Shown here: piece after piece, positions 22,029 through 32,880 of the stretch | Position numbering within the stretch: the stretch's first letter is position 1 | How the letters are laid out: each line of letters starts with the position of its first letter | Assembly: GCF_003473485.1 (NCBI RefSeq) | Contig: NC_053048.1 | Location: forward strand, 23,243,255-23,307,254 | Direction of reading: 5' to 3' | Length of the DNA: 64,000 bases | Source: Medicago truncatula | Taxonomy: Eukaryota > Streptophyta > Magnoliopsida > Fabales > Fabaceae | Program-made: the position numbers and the translations under genes | The notes under the pieces: model-generated | What the model saw: only the letters and a program-made list of their open reading frames with translations | The model's database searches: none | What the model was told of the DNA's origin: nothing

Positions 22029-23671
22029 CATGTCGTTCACACCAATAAAAAAAAAACCAGTGCAGTCTGCACTGATTTTTCCAGCCATTTTGGCTTGTTT
22101 TTACCTGTAATTTCAAAAGGCAATTTCGCATGAAATCAAACCGAAACAACAACATCCAGCAATCACACATCAACATTTCATAGTTTATCAATTATTCGGT
22201 AACATTACAGAAAACCGATAATGCATTAACGTTACACAATTGTTTGAAATTCGTCAAATTTTCCACATTATGCAACACATTACACATAAAGTACATTAAT
22301 TTATAATAAATGCGAAACTCAAATATAGTGATATATATATATATATATATATATAGTTAACGGTTAGTTACATCTTGGCCACAAAAATGGTCATTACATT
22401 ATATATCCAAAAAAATACGTCGGTGCATATCGACCCAAAAACGGATGAACACCGATCAAAAAGTGTCATATTTTATATTTCATCTATTGAAATTAAATCA
22501 TCTAAATGTTCCACATTCAAATTCTTCATTTGCTTTAACCGAAGTGTCTCCACAAAAAATAGGATTGTCATGATTTGTTGGATTTTTGGGTGGAACCAAT
22601 CTCTCTCCTTTCTCAATCTATATGATTGTTCGGAAACGATCGTGTTGATCCAAAAATTCATCCTCCCATGTTGCCGCCTCTTCGCTCCTTACAAGCATCT
22701 TGGAATTCCATTAGAATACCTGCATATAACTCTTGAGTAGGAGATTCAACCAATTTTTCGCATGCATCAAATATGGTATCAACTATCTTATTATGCTTCA
22801 CCTCGTCGACAATCTTCTTTTGCCCATCCACTACCACAACATTTTGTTTAACTTTACAGTCGGTGATGATTTTTCTCTAACATTTTTTCCAACATGGAAA
22901 TAACAAAGTATTGCACTACTATCAGGGAAAACATTTGCTACGACATTCATCATAGTCGTGTCCCTGTCGGTCACTACCACCTTAGGCATATCACTATTTC
23001 GGTTACGAAGTTTCAGCAACATTTGCAAAGCCCAAGTAAAGTTATTCTCCTTCTTCGACGTCATAAATGAAAAACCAACCGAATATGTCAAATAGGTTGA
23101 GGTGACTCCAACTATTTCAAACAATGGCATCATGTACAAGTTTGTTTTGTACGTGGAATCCATTATCAAAACAGTCGGAAAATTGTTAAACAACTTTACT
23201 GATGTTTGATGAGTCCAAAATATGTCTTGAACATATTTACTTTCACATTTTTCTCTTATGTAATAAACATATTAATTCTCTACCAACTTTGAGATTAGAA
23301 ATTGCATCTCCGTCAAGTCATCCCTTTTTGCCTTTTTGAATTTATGATGTTCATTGTAGACTTGCTTGATATTTGTCATGGACTCTTTCCTTTTCTTCTT
23401 CAAATTTGTCAAAATATTTTTTGGTTTCACCAAACTATTGGTCAAGTCATGTACAATCTTCTTGTCGTCCTCCATTAATCTTGTGGCAAGAAGGTTCCCT
23501 GCAACATAAGGCACCATCTCATGGTTGTGAACACCATTAAGAATAGCAATTTCCAAGCATTGTCTTCCCTTACGACATATCCACGCACCTTGAACAAACA
23601 CCCACATTTTCTTGATCCCGTTGTTTCATGCTTCACTTTTCTCTTCGCTACTTTGTGCTCACCACTACGTT
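22029..23671 (-). pseudogene. MULE transposase, duplicated copy 1
   Basis: Minus-strand frames give the FAR1-type region (SRKCGCLFKVRGYVV, then HNHEMVPYVAGNLL), a coiled-coil-like Lys-rich stretch (NILTNLKKKRKESM), then the MULE domain (FPTVLIMDSTYKTNLYMMPL, VVVTDRDTTMMNVV, CYFHVGKNVREK) and a C-terminal VESPTQELYAGILMEF. The DST, TDRD and C..H positions of the DDE-type transposase are still visible. Frameshifts occur near 22860 and 23270. This copy keeps about 130 bp missing from copy 2. It begins with CATGTCGTTCACACC exactly as copy 2 does, showing tandem duplication of a ~1.64-kb unit. Confidence 0.8.
22330..22354. repeat. (TA)n microsatellite
   Basis: About twelve AT units within MULE copy 1. 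The equivalent place in copy 2 (about 23974-23985) has a much shorter run, so it expanded or contracted after duplication. Confidence 0.8.
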
Positions 23672-24852
23672 TCATGTCGTTCACACCAATAAAAAAACCA
23701 GTGCAGCCTGCACTGGTTTTTCCATCCATTTTGGCATGTTTTTACCTGTAATTTCAAACGGCAATTCCGCATGAAATCAAACCGAAACAACAACATCCAG
23801 CAATCACAAACATCAACATTTCATAGTTTATCAATTATTCGATAACATTACAGAAAACCGATAATACGTTAACGTTACACAATTGTTTGAAATTCATCAA
23901 ATTTTCCACATTATGTAACACATTACACATAAAGTACATTAATTTATAATAAATGCGAAACTCAAAAATAGTGATATATATATATTATATTTCATTAATG
24001 GTTAGTTACATCTTGGCCACAATAATGGTCGTTACATTATATATCCTAAAAAATACGTCGACGCATATCGACCAAAAAACGGATGAACACCGATCGAAAA
24101 GTGTCATATTTCATCTATTGAAATTAAATCATCTAAATGTTCCACATTCAAATTCTTCATTTGCTTTAACCGGAGTGTCTCCACACAAAATAGGATTGTC
24201 TTGATTTGTTGGTATTTTTGGTGTAACCGGTCTATTTCCTTTCTCAATCTCTATGAGTGTTTGGAAACGGTTGTGTTGATCCAAAAATTCATCCTCCCAT
24301 GTTGTCCATCCATTACCACAACATTTTGTTTAACTTTACAATCGGTGATGATTTTTTCTCTAACATTTTTCCCAACATGAAAATAACAAAGTATTACACT
24401 ACTATCAGGGAAAACATTTTCTACGACATTCATCATAGTCGTGTCCCTATCGGTCACTACCACCTTAGGCATATCATTATTTCGGTTACGAAGTTTCAGC
24501 AACATTTGCAAAGCCCAAGTAAAGTTATCCTCCTTCTCCGACATCATAAATGCAAAACCAACCGAATATGTCAAATAGGTTGAAGTGAGTTCAACTATTT
24601 CAAACAATGGCATCATGTACAAGTTTGTTTTGTACATGGAATCCATTATCAAAACAGTTGGAAAATTGTTAAACAATTTTACCGATGTTGGATGAGTCCA
24701 AAATAAGTCTTGAACAGTTTTACTTTCACATTTTTCTCTTATGTAATAAGCATATCCATTCTCTTTCAACTTTGAGATTAGAAATTTCATCTCCGTCAAG
24801 TCATCCCTTTTTGAATTCATGACGTTCATTGTAGACTTTCTTGATATTTGTC
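23672..24852 (-). pseudogene. MULE transposase, copy 2 (MULE domain)
   Basis: Near-identical to copy 1 over the transposase domain, with a longer open frame (24251-24829) carrying FPTVLIMDSMYKTNLYMMPL and VVTDRDTTMMNVVENVF. The segment after the conserved HVGKNVREK has a deletion of about 130 bp that joins VVMDGQ to GRMNFW. Its upstream part is separated from the N-terminal exon by the 769-bp insertion at 24853. Confidence 0.78.
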
Positions 24853-25621
24853 GGATCTGGATCCTCTCATGCCTTCTTCTCTCCTACCATCCCTCCTGCT
24901 CTATTCCCAGCGGTTGGATCAATCCATTGGTTAAAAGAGAATTAATTAGAAAGACGAAAACATCTCGGGACAATCAAGGTGGTCTGTTTACATCACTTTC
25001 TCTCACAAGAGTACAAGACCTCTCAATTTCATCTCTACTATTTAACCTCAGGCTAATTCATTACGAGGAAACAATTTACATCTATACATCCTTTCTTGAT
25101 GTTTTTTGAAAGCAGCGTTCTTATAAAAGTTTATAATGGATGATGAAAGTATAAATTATATGCTAAATTAGATTATATATGTTTTTTTTTTAAGAAGATT
25201 ATATATGTTTTATATTCCAGATCTGCAAAACATTACCACTTTCTTGGTTTAGTACGGGGTGTAAAAGAGTTGCAGTATGAATTGGTATGTTCTTAATTGG
25301 GATGTGAACATTTGAAACTGTGAAGAGAACAAATCATAAAATGTTATAATCCTTTTATTTATTATGATAGAATTGGTGTAGCTGCTTAGAAAAAGAACAT
25401 AGAGATATGAAATGTTAGAGATGAAAAAGAAAAGTGGAGAGCAGATAGGTTATGAGCAGCAGGACGGTGAAGAAGAAAACAAATCTCACATATTTCTCTC
25501 TCTTAACATGTTTTGCCATTATTTTTAGAGTTTTATTTCTCTTCCGTTGGATTAATCGAAGGGACAAGAATAGTGCAGGAGGGACCGCATGAGGGAAAAA
25601 AGCAGGACGGGATCCATTTCC
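24853..25621. mobile_element. 769-bp non-autonomous MULE inside the MULE transposase
   Basis: Inserted in the coding sequence with a perfect 9-bp duplication, ATATTTGTC at 24844-24852 and 25622-25630. The ends are GGATCTGGATCC and, inverted, GGAAATGGATCC, continuing as matched words such as TCCCTCCTGC and TCATGC over about 70 bp. The uninterrupted sequence survives in copy 1 near 23370, confirming the site. No recognisable gene inside. Confidence 0.88.
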
Positions 25622-25630
25622 ATATTTGTC

Positions 25631-26170
25631 ATGGACTCTTTCCTTTTCTTCTTCAAATTTGTCAAAATATTTTTTGGTTTCACCGAACTATTGGTCAAGT
25701 CATGTACAATCTTCTTGTCGTCCGACAAGAAGGTTCCCTGCTACATACGGCACCATCTCATGGTTGTGAACACCATTAAGAATAGCCAATTTCCAAGCAT
25801 TGTCTTCCTTGACGACATATCCACGCACCTTGAACAAACACCCACATTTTCTTGATCCCGTTGTTTCATGCTTCACTTTTCTCTTTGATACTTTGTGCTC
25901 GCCACTACGTTCATAAACCAACTCCAACATAGCATTTCCACCTTCACAAGATATTTTAATGACAACCGTAAATCCAGCCCTATTTGCTTGTCGACGAACC
26001 CAACCGAGCAATTTGTCTTTATCTTTCCATGTACCTCGGGTCGAAAAGAAATGAGTTGTGTCCAATTTGTTGTCACAAAGTTTCCACACATCGGAATTGA
26101 CGCTTGAAGCCTCAACTTTAACGAAAGCTTCAACCTTCACGGAAGCTTCGACCTTAATGGGAGCTTCAAC
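25631..26170 (-). pseudogene. FAR1-type N-terminal region of the MULE transposase
   Basis: The minus-strand frame reads DTTHFFSTRGTWKDKDKLLGW, RRQANRAGFTVVI, then a Cys/His region (CGCLFKVRGYVVKEDNAWKL, HNHEMVPY), the FAR1/WRKY-GCM1-type zinc-binding fold of plant MULE transposases. The upstream residues consist of a 15-bp repeated unit (GAAGCTTC(A/G)ACCTT; peptide KVEAFVKVEAS), a small tandem repeat at 26100-26175. This is the real amino end; the rest follows beyond the 769-bp insertion. Confidence 0.75.
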
Positions 26171-26280
26171 CTTAATAGAAATCGATCACCCCGCATTCTA
26201 CCATTTCTATAAATAAACAACCTATAATTTCTAAAATAATTAATAAACATGTATCTAATATCATAAAAGAACATAAACAA

Positions 26281-27171
26281 GGGTGCCTCTAACATGGTCC
26301 CTATTTTTAAGGGTGCACTCATGGTCCCTTTAAAATGACTTTTAATTGGAGGTTACAAAAACAAAAATTGTTCCATGGTCCCACATAACAAAAAATTATT
26401 TTTTTTAAAGTGAACATGAGTAATTACTTTTACGCCCTCCGATATAAGACAAAAATTTCCAAGTGGAAAAGCATTTTCCTCCTCTCTTTCTCTCTCTTCA
26501 AGACTGCAGTTCTTCCTCTTCTTCTTTTATCTCTCATTCACCTTCATTAAACCTTAAATCTTAGAATCCCATTTATTATCCTTCTTTATCTCTATTTAAT
26601 TGCTCCAGAATCATTCCTCCTTCATATACGCACTTGCGATTCTCGAAGCAATTTCTCCTCTCGTCTGAATTCGCGATTCAATCACCTCCAACATCAAATT
26701 ACTAATTCATCAAATTCTTAACCACCAATATTGCACCCATATGGAATTGACTGGTTCTAGACTATCACAACTATCCAATCAGGTCATACTAGTTTCATGG
26801 ACACTTGGGAGTGTTTTATTTATTCAGTTTGCAGGAGGCTCAAAGTTTTAACCTCTACGTCAGTATTCCTTTAATTACCACCATTGGAGGATTTATTTCA
26901 AAAGCATTAACATCTTGTTCCTTACATTTATTTGCAGCTTATTGTTATCCCACTCCAGCAACCATCCTACGGTCTTGAAGGGAGAGAAATAGAGGAGACA
27001 AATGCTTCTCCATTTGGGGATTTTAGGGTATAAAAGTAGTTACTCATGTTATGTGCGACCATGAAAAAAAAAATTGTTGAGTCATTTTTGTTTGTGTAAC
27101 CTGCAATTGAAGGTCATTTTGAAGGGACCATGGGTGCACCCTTAAAAATAGGGACCATATTAGGGGCACCC
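26281..27171. mobile_element. 891-bp Pack-MULE-like element with 9-bp TSD
   Basis: Flanked by CATAAACAA at 26272-26280 and 27172-27180. Inverted ends start GGGTGCCTCTAACATGGTCC and GGGTGCCCCTAATATGGTCC and stay similar for over 100 bp. The middle is not AT-filler: a CT-rich leader (26460-26540), a plus-strand ATG frame at 26742-26852, an intron-like gap, and after TTTGCAG a frame LIVIPLQQPSYGLEGREIEE to about 27030. This looks like a captured host gene fragment with introns; I do not recognise the parent. Confidence 0.8.
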
Positions 27172-27239
27172 CATAAACAAACCAAAAAAAAAAAAAAACC
27201 AAAAAAAAATTATTTTGAAAATTCAAAATTTTCTAAATG

Positions 27240-27603
27240 TTGAGCGGCAGTTAAAAGCCGCTGGCTCCCAGCGGTAGTTAACTGCCGCTAACATTCGTGT
27301 CAGACAAAAAAAACCAGCAAAAGGCAATCAAATGTAAACGAGTTTTTTGATGCAATACCTGTTTTTTTATTTTTTTATGTATGTTTTGCGTGGAAACGTC
27401 CTAGCAATCCATCAACAACGATTTGGAACCAAGATTTTTGAAATGAGGATTTTTTTAGTTTAGGTAATGGTGAGGTAAGGTGATGAGTGAATAGGAGGTA
27501 GGGTTTTCTGATTTGGGGGGAAAACTCAACGACAGTTAACTACCGTTGACCCCAGCGGCAGTTAACTGATGCCGGTTTGCCCAACAGTAGTTAACTATTG
27601 CTG
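27240..27603. repeat. cluster of GTTAAC-centred palindromes at the MULE end
   Basis: Variants of AGCGGCAGTTAACTGCCGCT occur at about 27243-27292, 27533-27573 and 27585-27600, mirrored by copies at 21622-21690. The stretch between (27300-27530) is ordinary AT-rich DNA. Multiple copies of one palindrome near both ends could be transposase-binding sites. Confidence 0.55.
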
Positions 27604-28709
27604 AGGGCTTTTTAGTAAATTTATTAGGAAGATATGTATTTCAGAAAAGCAATATAATTTTCAAAGTTATATTGTTTTGTGAAACATTCTCAAATTACTT
27701 CCTCATATATTTGAAAGTATTCCACGTCTTTGTTAAAAAATTTCAATTAGTTTTGTTTTATTGAAAAACTTTTGATAAAAACATATACAAGTAAAAGGTA
27801 TTAATAGAGTTAAAGAATAATAGAGTTGAACAATATTATTCTTTAGACAAATTTTGACGAAAATTTCCAAATTGTTTCAAGTAATAAAGCAGTAAGTAAA
27901 ATCATCTCCAGCGGGATTGCCGTTTCAACTGGGCAACTGGCTAAATGCTAATAGGTCATCTTATATTATTTTTAACATCATTCATATTTATTTAGTTTTG
28001 ATCCATGTTAGAGGAGTTTTAGAACAAATTTTGAGACATTTTGTAATGTTTTCATTTCGAATCATGTAATTCTAGTTTTCTCGAAACCAAACAGTTTTAG
28101 GGTGTTTTTGATGTGATTTAAGGCAAAATCATGCAAATCGTCAAAGCAAAGCATCTTGTGAAGATTTAGGAAGACAATGAATGAGATTCAAAAGGCCTCT
28201 GAACACATTACAAGACGGAGAAATTCCATTCCAAGTCCCAAGACAAGTTATATGGAAGAAAACACCCAAAAGATGAAGAAACAACCGATTAAGCGCTAGA
28301 AATTGCACTCATGCGCCCCCTGGTTAGAGCCATGAGCCCCATGATATATGTTTTCCATGCACCCCTCGGCACATAAGAAAACACTTGTGCGCCCTCTCGT
28401 GTATTATGTGCACCCTGTACTGTGCTATTTTGGTGTAGTCTATATCAATATAGCTTGCCATCATCATGATGTAACTTGGAATATAGATCATAAGGAGTGG
28501 AGACAAGTTTGGAACCTAAAGAAGCATAATCATATAAGAGATCCAGACAATATTTCCATTGAGATGATAAAATGACTTATTAGTTTACAAACCTGATTAG
28601 ATTTGGAAGGAGTGATGTCAAGTGGTATGGGCATATATACATCTTCCTACAAATCACCATACATGAACAATTCAGTTGCGATTATGCTGCAAACCTTATT
28701 GTCAAAAAA
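27604..28709. other. no gene; unclassified repeat-like DNA
   Basis: 28070-28480 has an LTR-like look (long unique sequence with repeated GCGCCC and TGCACCC words such as 28310-28420), but no paired ends or coding domain. Confidence 0.3.
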
Positions 28710-28935
28710 AGCAGAAAAATGTGGTTGATATGGTCGAAATTGAAGTTATTGTCATTGCGGAGACCTCAAAATCCTATTGTTGACATTTCTACTTACATTG
28801 AAATTGCCAAGGTTGATGAGATTATGACGATTGTCCAACCACTTTAAAGTAGATTTAGGAGCAAGCAATACCATTATCTTTAGCTTTCTTATTTGATCAA
28901 AGCAACTATAATCTTCCTACTCATTGTACTGGTAA
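28710..28935 (+). pseudogene. GDPDL exon fragment joined to a repeat
   Basis: From about 28785, ATTTCTACTTACATTGAAAT translates to ISTYIEIAKVDEI, matching IATYIETAKVGGI of the GDPDL pseudogene at 15.2 kb; the following 100 bp also match its intron. Upstream, ATTGCGGAGACCTCAAAATC is a repeat-type sequence absent at 15.2 kb but present at the same junction at 37870. Stops interrupt the frame. Confidence 0.65.
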
Positions 28936-30630
28936 CTATGAGATTATTTTTAAGGGTTTGTCTAACATGTACAATCTTTACACGTTAAAAAACTAAGAGC
29001 CAAGAAAATAATATTATTTAAGTGGAAACATGAAGACTCTCTCCAATATAAATAGAAGGTCCTAACAAGCAAGAACTCAACAATTTTTTAAGAGAACACA
29101 TACGATTTCAAAATCCTCTCAAGGCATAACAAAAGCTCTATTTACAAATTTTACTCAAAATATCAAATACAAAGCTTAAGCAAGCTCTATTTTTCTTTGA
29201 GCTTTCAAGCAAGATCGATACATAAAGCATTCAAGCAATTGTAAAAGTCTCTCATTCATAGAAAGATAGAAGTTTATAAAAGTTTGCTCATAAAAACGAG
29301 TTGGTGAACCCAAAGTGGTGAAAGAAGGTTGTTTGTAAAAGATCTAATGTGGTATAAGATTAGAAGAGTTGAGATTAAGTTATAACTTAACTACCTAACG
29401 GAAAATCTTAAGTAATGTTAAATTGAAACTTATGAATTTTGTATTAAATATAAAAAATTTAATAAATAATTGTTGTTTTTCAATAAAAAGATGTTACTTT
29501 TATTTCTTTAACATGTATATTACACATGTTTGACAAACCCGAGATATAAAATCTATAAAGTATTTAGTTTTTTTTTTTATTAAATATATTTCAATTTATC
29601 TTAAAGTGTATAATTTTATTACATTTGTTCTTAAATATAAGACCCTCGAGATATTACTTTGTCTCTTTAAATTGTATATTTATCTACTCAATTCACATGC
29701 AACGTAAATTTTGAATGTGGACAATGTTGTTCCTCACGAAAAATTGCATCCCCAAAATATTACGAGATAAATTGGAATTTACAATAAGTAATTATTTTAC
29801 TAACACCACCCCCATGTATGGTTAGTGGGGGTGGTTTTTAACGGCTGTTCTTAGTTCGGGATAAATTCGTTGGATATTTCTTCGCTGTATATTGCAATGG
29901 CCCTTACGCAAAGGAAAAAAAAAGAATAAGAAGACAAAAAAAATGTCACAACATTGATTTTTTTCTTCGACCAATAACAAGGTATATTTTTTAGGGAACA
30001 AATAGTGTGAACACATCGTTACACGGTCATTCAATAAAAAATCAAATTTTTTTCACATTATATTAATCGAATTTAATTTAAATAACAGTGTATTGTTTAA
30101 GTAAGAAACAATATAACACATATGGAAAGAAAGAAAAAAAAGTGTAACATTTTTTTATGATTATCAACTTAATATGTTTTTTGACAAGATCATATATATT
30201 TTATCTTAAACTCTCTAAAGAAAAACCTTATTTATATCTAATTTTTTTTCTTTTTTGAAAAAGTTATAACAAACATACCCATTATAGATTACATATATGC
30301 TAGAATCGGCTGAATGTATTTGTACCTACAGTTGCGTACAGATGATACTCTCACACCAAGGATTATAGATATGCAAGAACCAATCAAATTTAAATGTAAA
30401 GCAAATCGGACAAAAAAAAAAAGTAAATTAATATAATAATCTTTTTATTATTATTTCTATAATGTCGCCTACAAGAGCCGGTACAAGTTCATAATATATC
30501 TAAACAAAATATTACATAGACACCCAAGTCTTATTTTACAAAGAGAAATGAAGATAAAATAGATAGAAGAGAGGGGAGTAATGAAATAATAGATCTACGA
30601 TTGATAAAGATTGAGAAAACAAAAGACGTT
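28936..30630. other. no gene; LTR-like and AT-rich DNA
   Basis: 28980-29400 contains TATAAATAGAAGG and a leader-like A-rich run, as in an LTR, but termini were not found. The remainder to 30630 is AT-rich without recognisable coding. Confidence 0.3.
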
Positions 30631-30674
30631 AAATGAGTGTTGATTTTTGTAGGGTGTTCAAATATCATCGGTGT

Positions 30675-31115
30675 TTATGTCTTCAGATTATTGCGACAAC
30701 AACAAGCATCTTCTTTTATACAATCGCCACCTCTTACAAAGCCCTGTGCGATGCACATTTTATGGCAAACTCCTTGTCCTCCGTTTCCACATTTTCTTTC
30801 TTTTTCTCCACAACTATATCCTGCAGGATCTTGATTTGCTGCAATCAAAAGAAAATTAAATCCATGTGGATTAGAGAGATTAAAATTTTATACAATTTCA
30901 TTACAATAGATCGCTAGTATATGGTTTTAACAAAAATATGAAACAAACAACCAAGTTGCCTGGGCTCCAGTGGCAATGAGCTCCTTCCAAGGACGTACCC
31001 GGGGAATACCGGATTCGATTCTTAGGAGGAACAACGATTGGCCAGTGCGTATGCCTCTACGCACGAGCCGGATTAGTCGCTCACCATTGGTGGGTCGAAA
31101 ACTGGTGCAAAAGCC

Positions 31116-31146
<31 letters not shown>

Positions 31147-31239
31147 TGAAACAAACATTATTTCATTACCTGCTGCAACCGAAACTAAAGCAATGCAAAC
31201 AATGCATAAAAGAAAAAGTTGGTTATAACGAGAAGCCAT
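30675..31239 (-). CDS. defensin-like secreted cysteine-rich peptide (copy B)
   Basis: Two exons on the minus strand, 31170-31239 and 30675-30838 (77 aa), with a GT/AG phase-1 intron after the signal peptide. Residues 1-23 (MASRYNQLFLLCIVCIALVS...) are a secretion signal ending VAA. The mature peptide has eight cysteines, C-x6-C-x7-C-x3-C-x10-C-x5-CCC, with GF.RGG before the fifth; this and the signal peptide match copy A at 6022-6614. A secreted defensin-like role is inferred from the family; the target is unknown. A SINE lies in its intron. The ATG is the first after the TATA box at 31294-31302, and no stop interrupts the frame. Confidence 0.85.
30950..31143 (+). mobile_element. SINE in the intron of defensin-like gene B
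   Basis: 194 bp with a 14-bp target duplication ATATGAAACAAACA (30936-30949 and 31144-31157). A-box-like TGGGCTCCAGTGGCAATGAG and B-box-like CCGGATTCGATTC lie in the first half; the tail is A14 followed by (TA)n. A different SINE family from the one in gene A. Antisense to the host gene and clear of both splice sites. Confidence 0.85.
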
Positions 31240-31293
31240 TGTATACTATTTCACCTTATATTTTCTTTTTCAAGATTGATAACTTACATGTTT

Positions 31294-31302
31294 ATTATAT
31301 AG
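31294..31302 (-). promoter_or_regulatory. TATA box of defensin-like gene B
   Basis: CTATATAAT on the minus strand, 55 bp before the ATG, in a context (AAACATGTAAGT follows) conserved with gene A. Confidence 0.55.
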
Positions 31303-32880
31303 TTGAAGAAATATGCTATTTATAGAGAAACTAATTTTTTTTTGAGAAAATAGAGATACTAATTATAACGAGAATTCATTGTATAAGAATGAATTATGAA
31401 CATTGGATTTGAAACTTAACGGAAAATATGGCTAGTGGAAGTAAAAATGGACAATGCTAAGTATAGCGAACAAAATCATCCTAAAACTTCCGTTCATAAA
31501 TATAAGATCCTTTTACAGAATTAGTGTCCTTTTTTTTTATAAGATCATCTTCACAAGTCAAAGGTTCAATAATTAACTTTTCATAAAAATATCCATAATT
31601 GAATGAAAAAATAGACAAGATCAATAATTTCTCTCTCTTAATAATTGAAAGATATATAATTTTGAAAAATGAATGTATGTTATTGACAGATATATCCAAA
31701 CAATTTTTACCCTTCAAAGTTAAGTATTTATTGGTGAAGCCGAACACTCAAGAGGATTAGTGTGCACTTTTTACCCTTCCTCACGAGGTGATGAAGGAAG
31801 AAAGGTTAGCCTCTAATGGTGTCGGCTCTTCTTCCGGGCAAGTTAGTCGGAGGGCGCATAGGTCAATTTCCAAATATTGGTCGGAGGACCATTCTTTCGT
31901 CCTTCCAAGTACTTACACTTTTAAACATGGTGACTGATAACCAAAAAAATAGTTGGTTATCACGTTGCACTTATCCTCCATAATGAACGATAAATTGAGT
32001 GAATGCAAGGCCTAAGGAATCTAATGGGTTACATTTAGGAACTTGTAGTTTTAATTAGTTTTTAGTGTTATTTAATAATTTTGAACTAATGCTTGTTGTG
32101 GATGTTTGATGAAACATGATGAGGATTAGAACTAGAGATTTGGGAAGCTGCAACATGGATTAGGATGCTTCGTTGAGGATATGAAAAGATTCAGCACCCT
32201 GGATCGCAAGCCATGTTGTACAAATAGTACGAACTTAGGGGACCACTTCTGGCCTTTGCTTGATATGAGTTGGCCAACTTGAAGTGATTGTCCTTGTACT
32301 ATGAAAGGACAACCACATGTTAGTGCCAAGGGTCCGAAATTTTGATTGTGATTTGAGAGGCCAAGTTCCAACTAGGGTTAGCAGCTTTAGAGTTCTCACT
32401 ACATCTCATCTTCTCCATAGATGAGCATGAGGGATAGTTTTTAGTTAATTATAGTTAGGATTACTTGGTGATGCTTTTAGCTCACCAATTTCATTCAAGG
32501 ATTGTAATCTCGTATCATCTCTATTTATCTATCAATTTAGCTTTTCATGTTTTCATTTTGTTTTACTTCAACTTCACCTTTGTGGTTCATCTCACTATGA
32601 GCTAAATCCCTTTTTGTGGTTTAGACATGGCGAGGTTATGATATTCTTCGCTTAAGATTTATAAAGCTATAGCTTCGCGCTTCTTTCAAACAAACTGAAT
32701 TAACTCAAAATCTTTGAAAGTAAAACTTGATCTCTTTTACTTTCAATGCTATATTTCCTTGATACCAAGAGGGTATTGGAATGGAACATTTTGTTTGATA
32801 TGACTTAGTCCATATGCATCGAGAGGTGAAAGGATCAAGAGAAACTAATTTTAAATGATTAAACAATGCAAGGGTAAATT
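31303..32880. other. no gene; degraded retroelement-like sequence
   Basis: 31760-31950 and 32400-32880 look like non-coding parts of an LTR retrotransposon (unbroken moderate-complexity sequence leading into the gag remnant at 33 kb), but no termini were identified. Confidence 0.3.

Larger units (their letters stand above)
21620..27603 (-). mobile_element. nested Mutator-like element (FAR1-type), ~6 kb
   Basis: The ends share an inverted 21-bp block, CAGCAGTAGTTAACTACTGTT at 21620-21640 and its near-identical reverse complement at 27583-27603, with more GTTAAC palindromes just inside. Between them, on the minus strand, lie a FAR1-like N-terminal zinc-binding region and a MULE transposase domain, disrupted by a tandem duplication and two smaller MULE-type insertions (24853-25621 and 26281-27171). 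The exact outer ends and target duplication were not identified, so limits are approximate. Confidence 0.6.
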
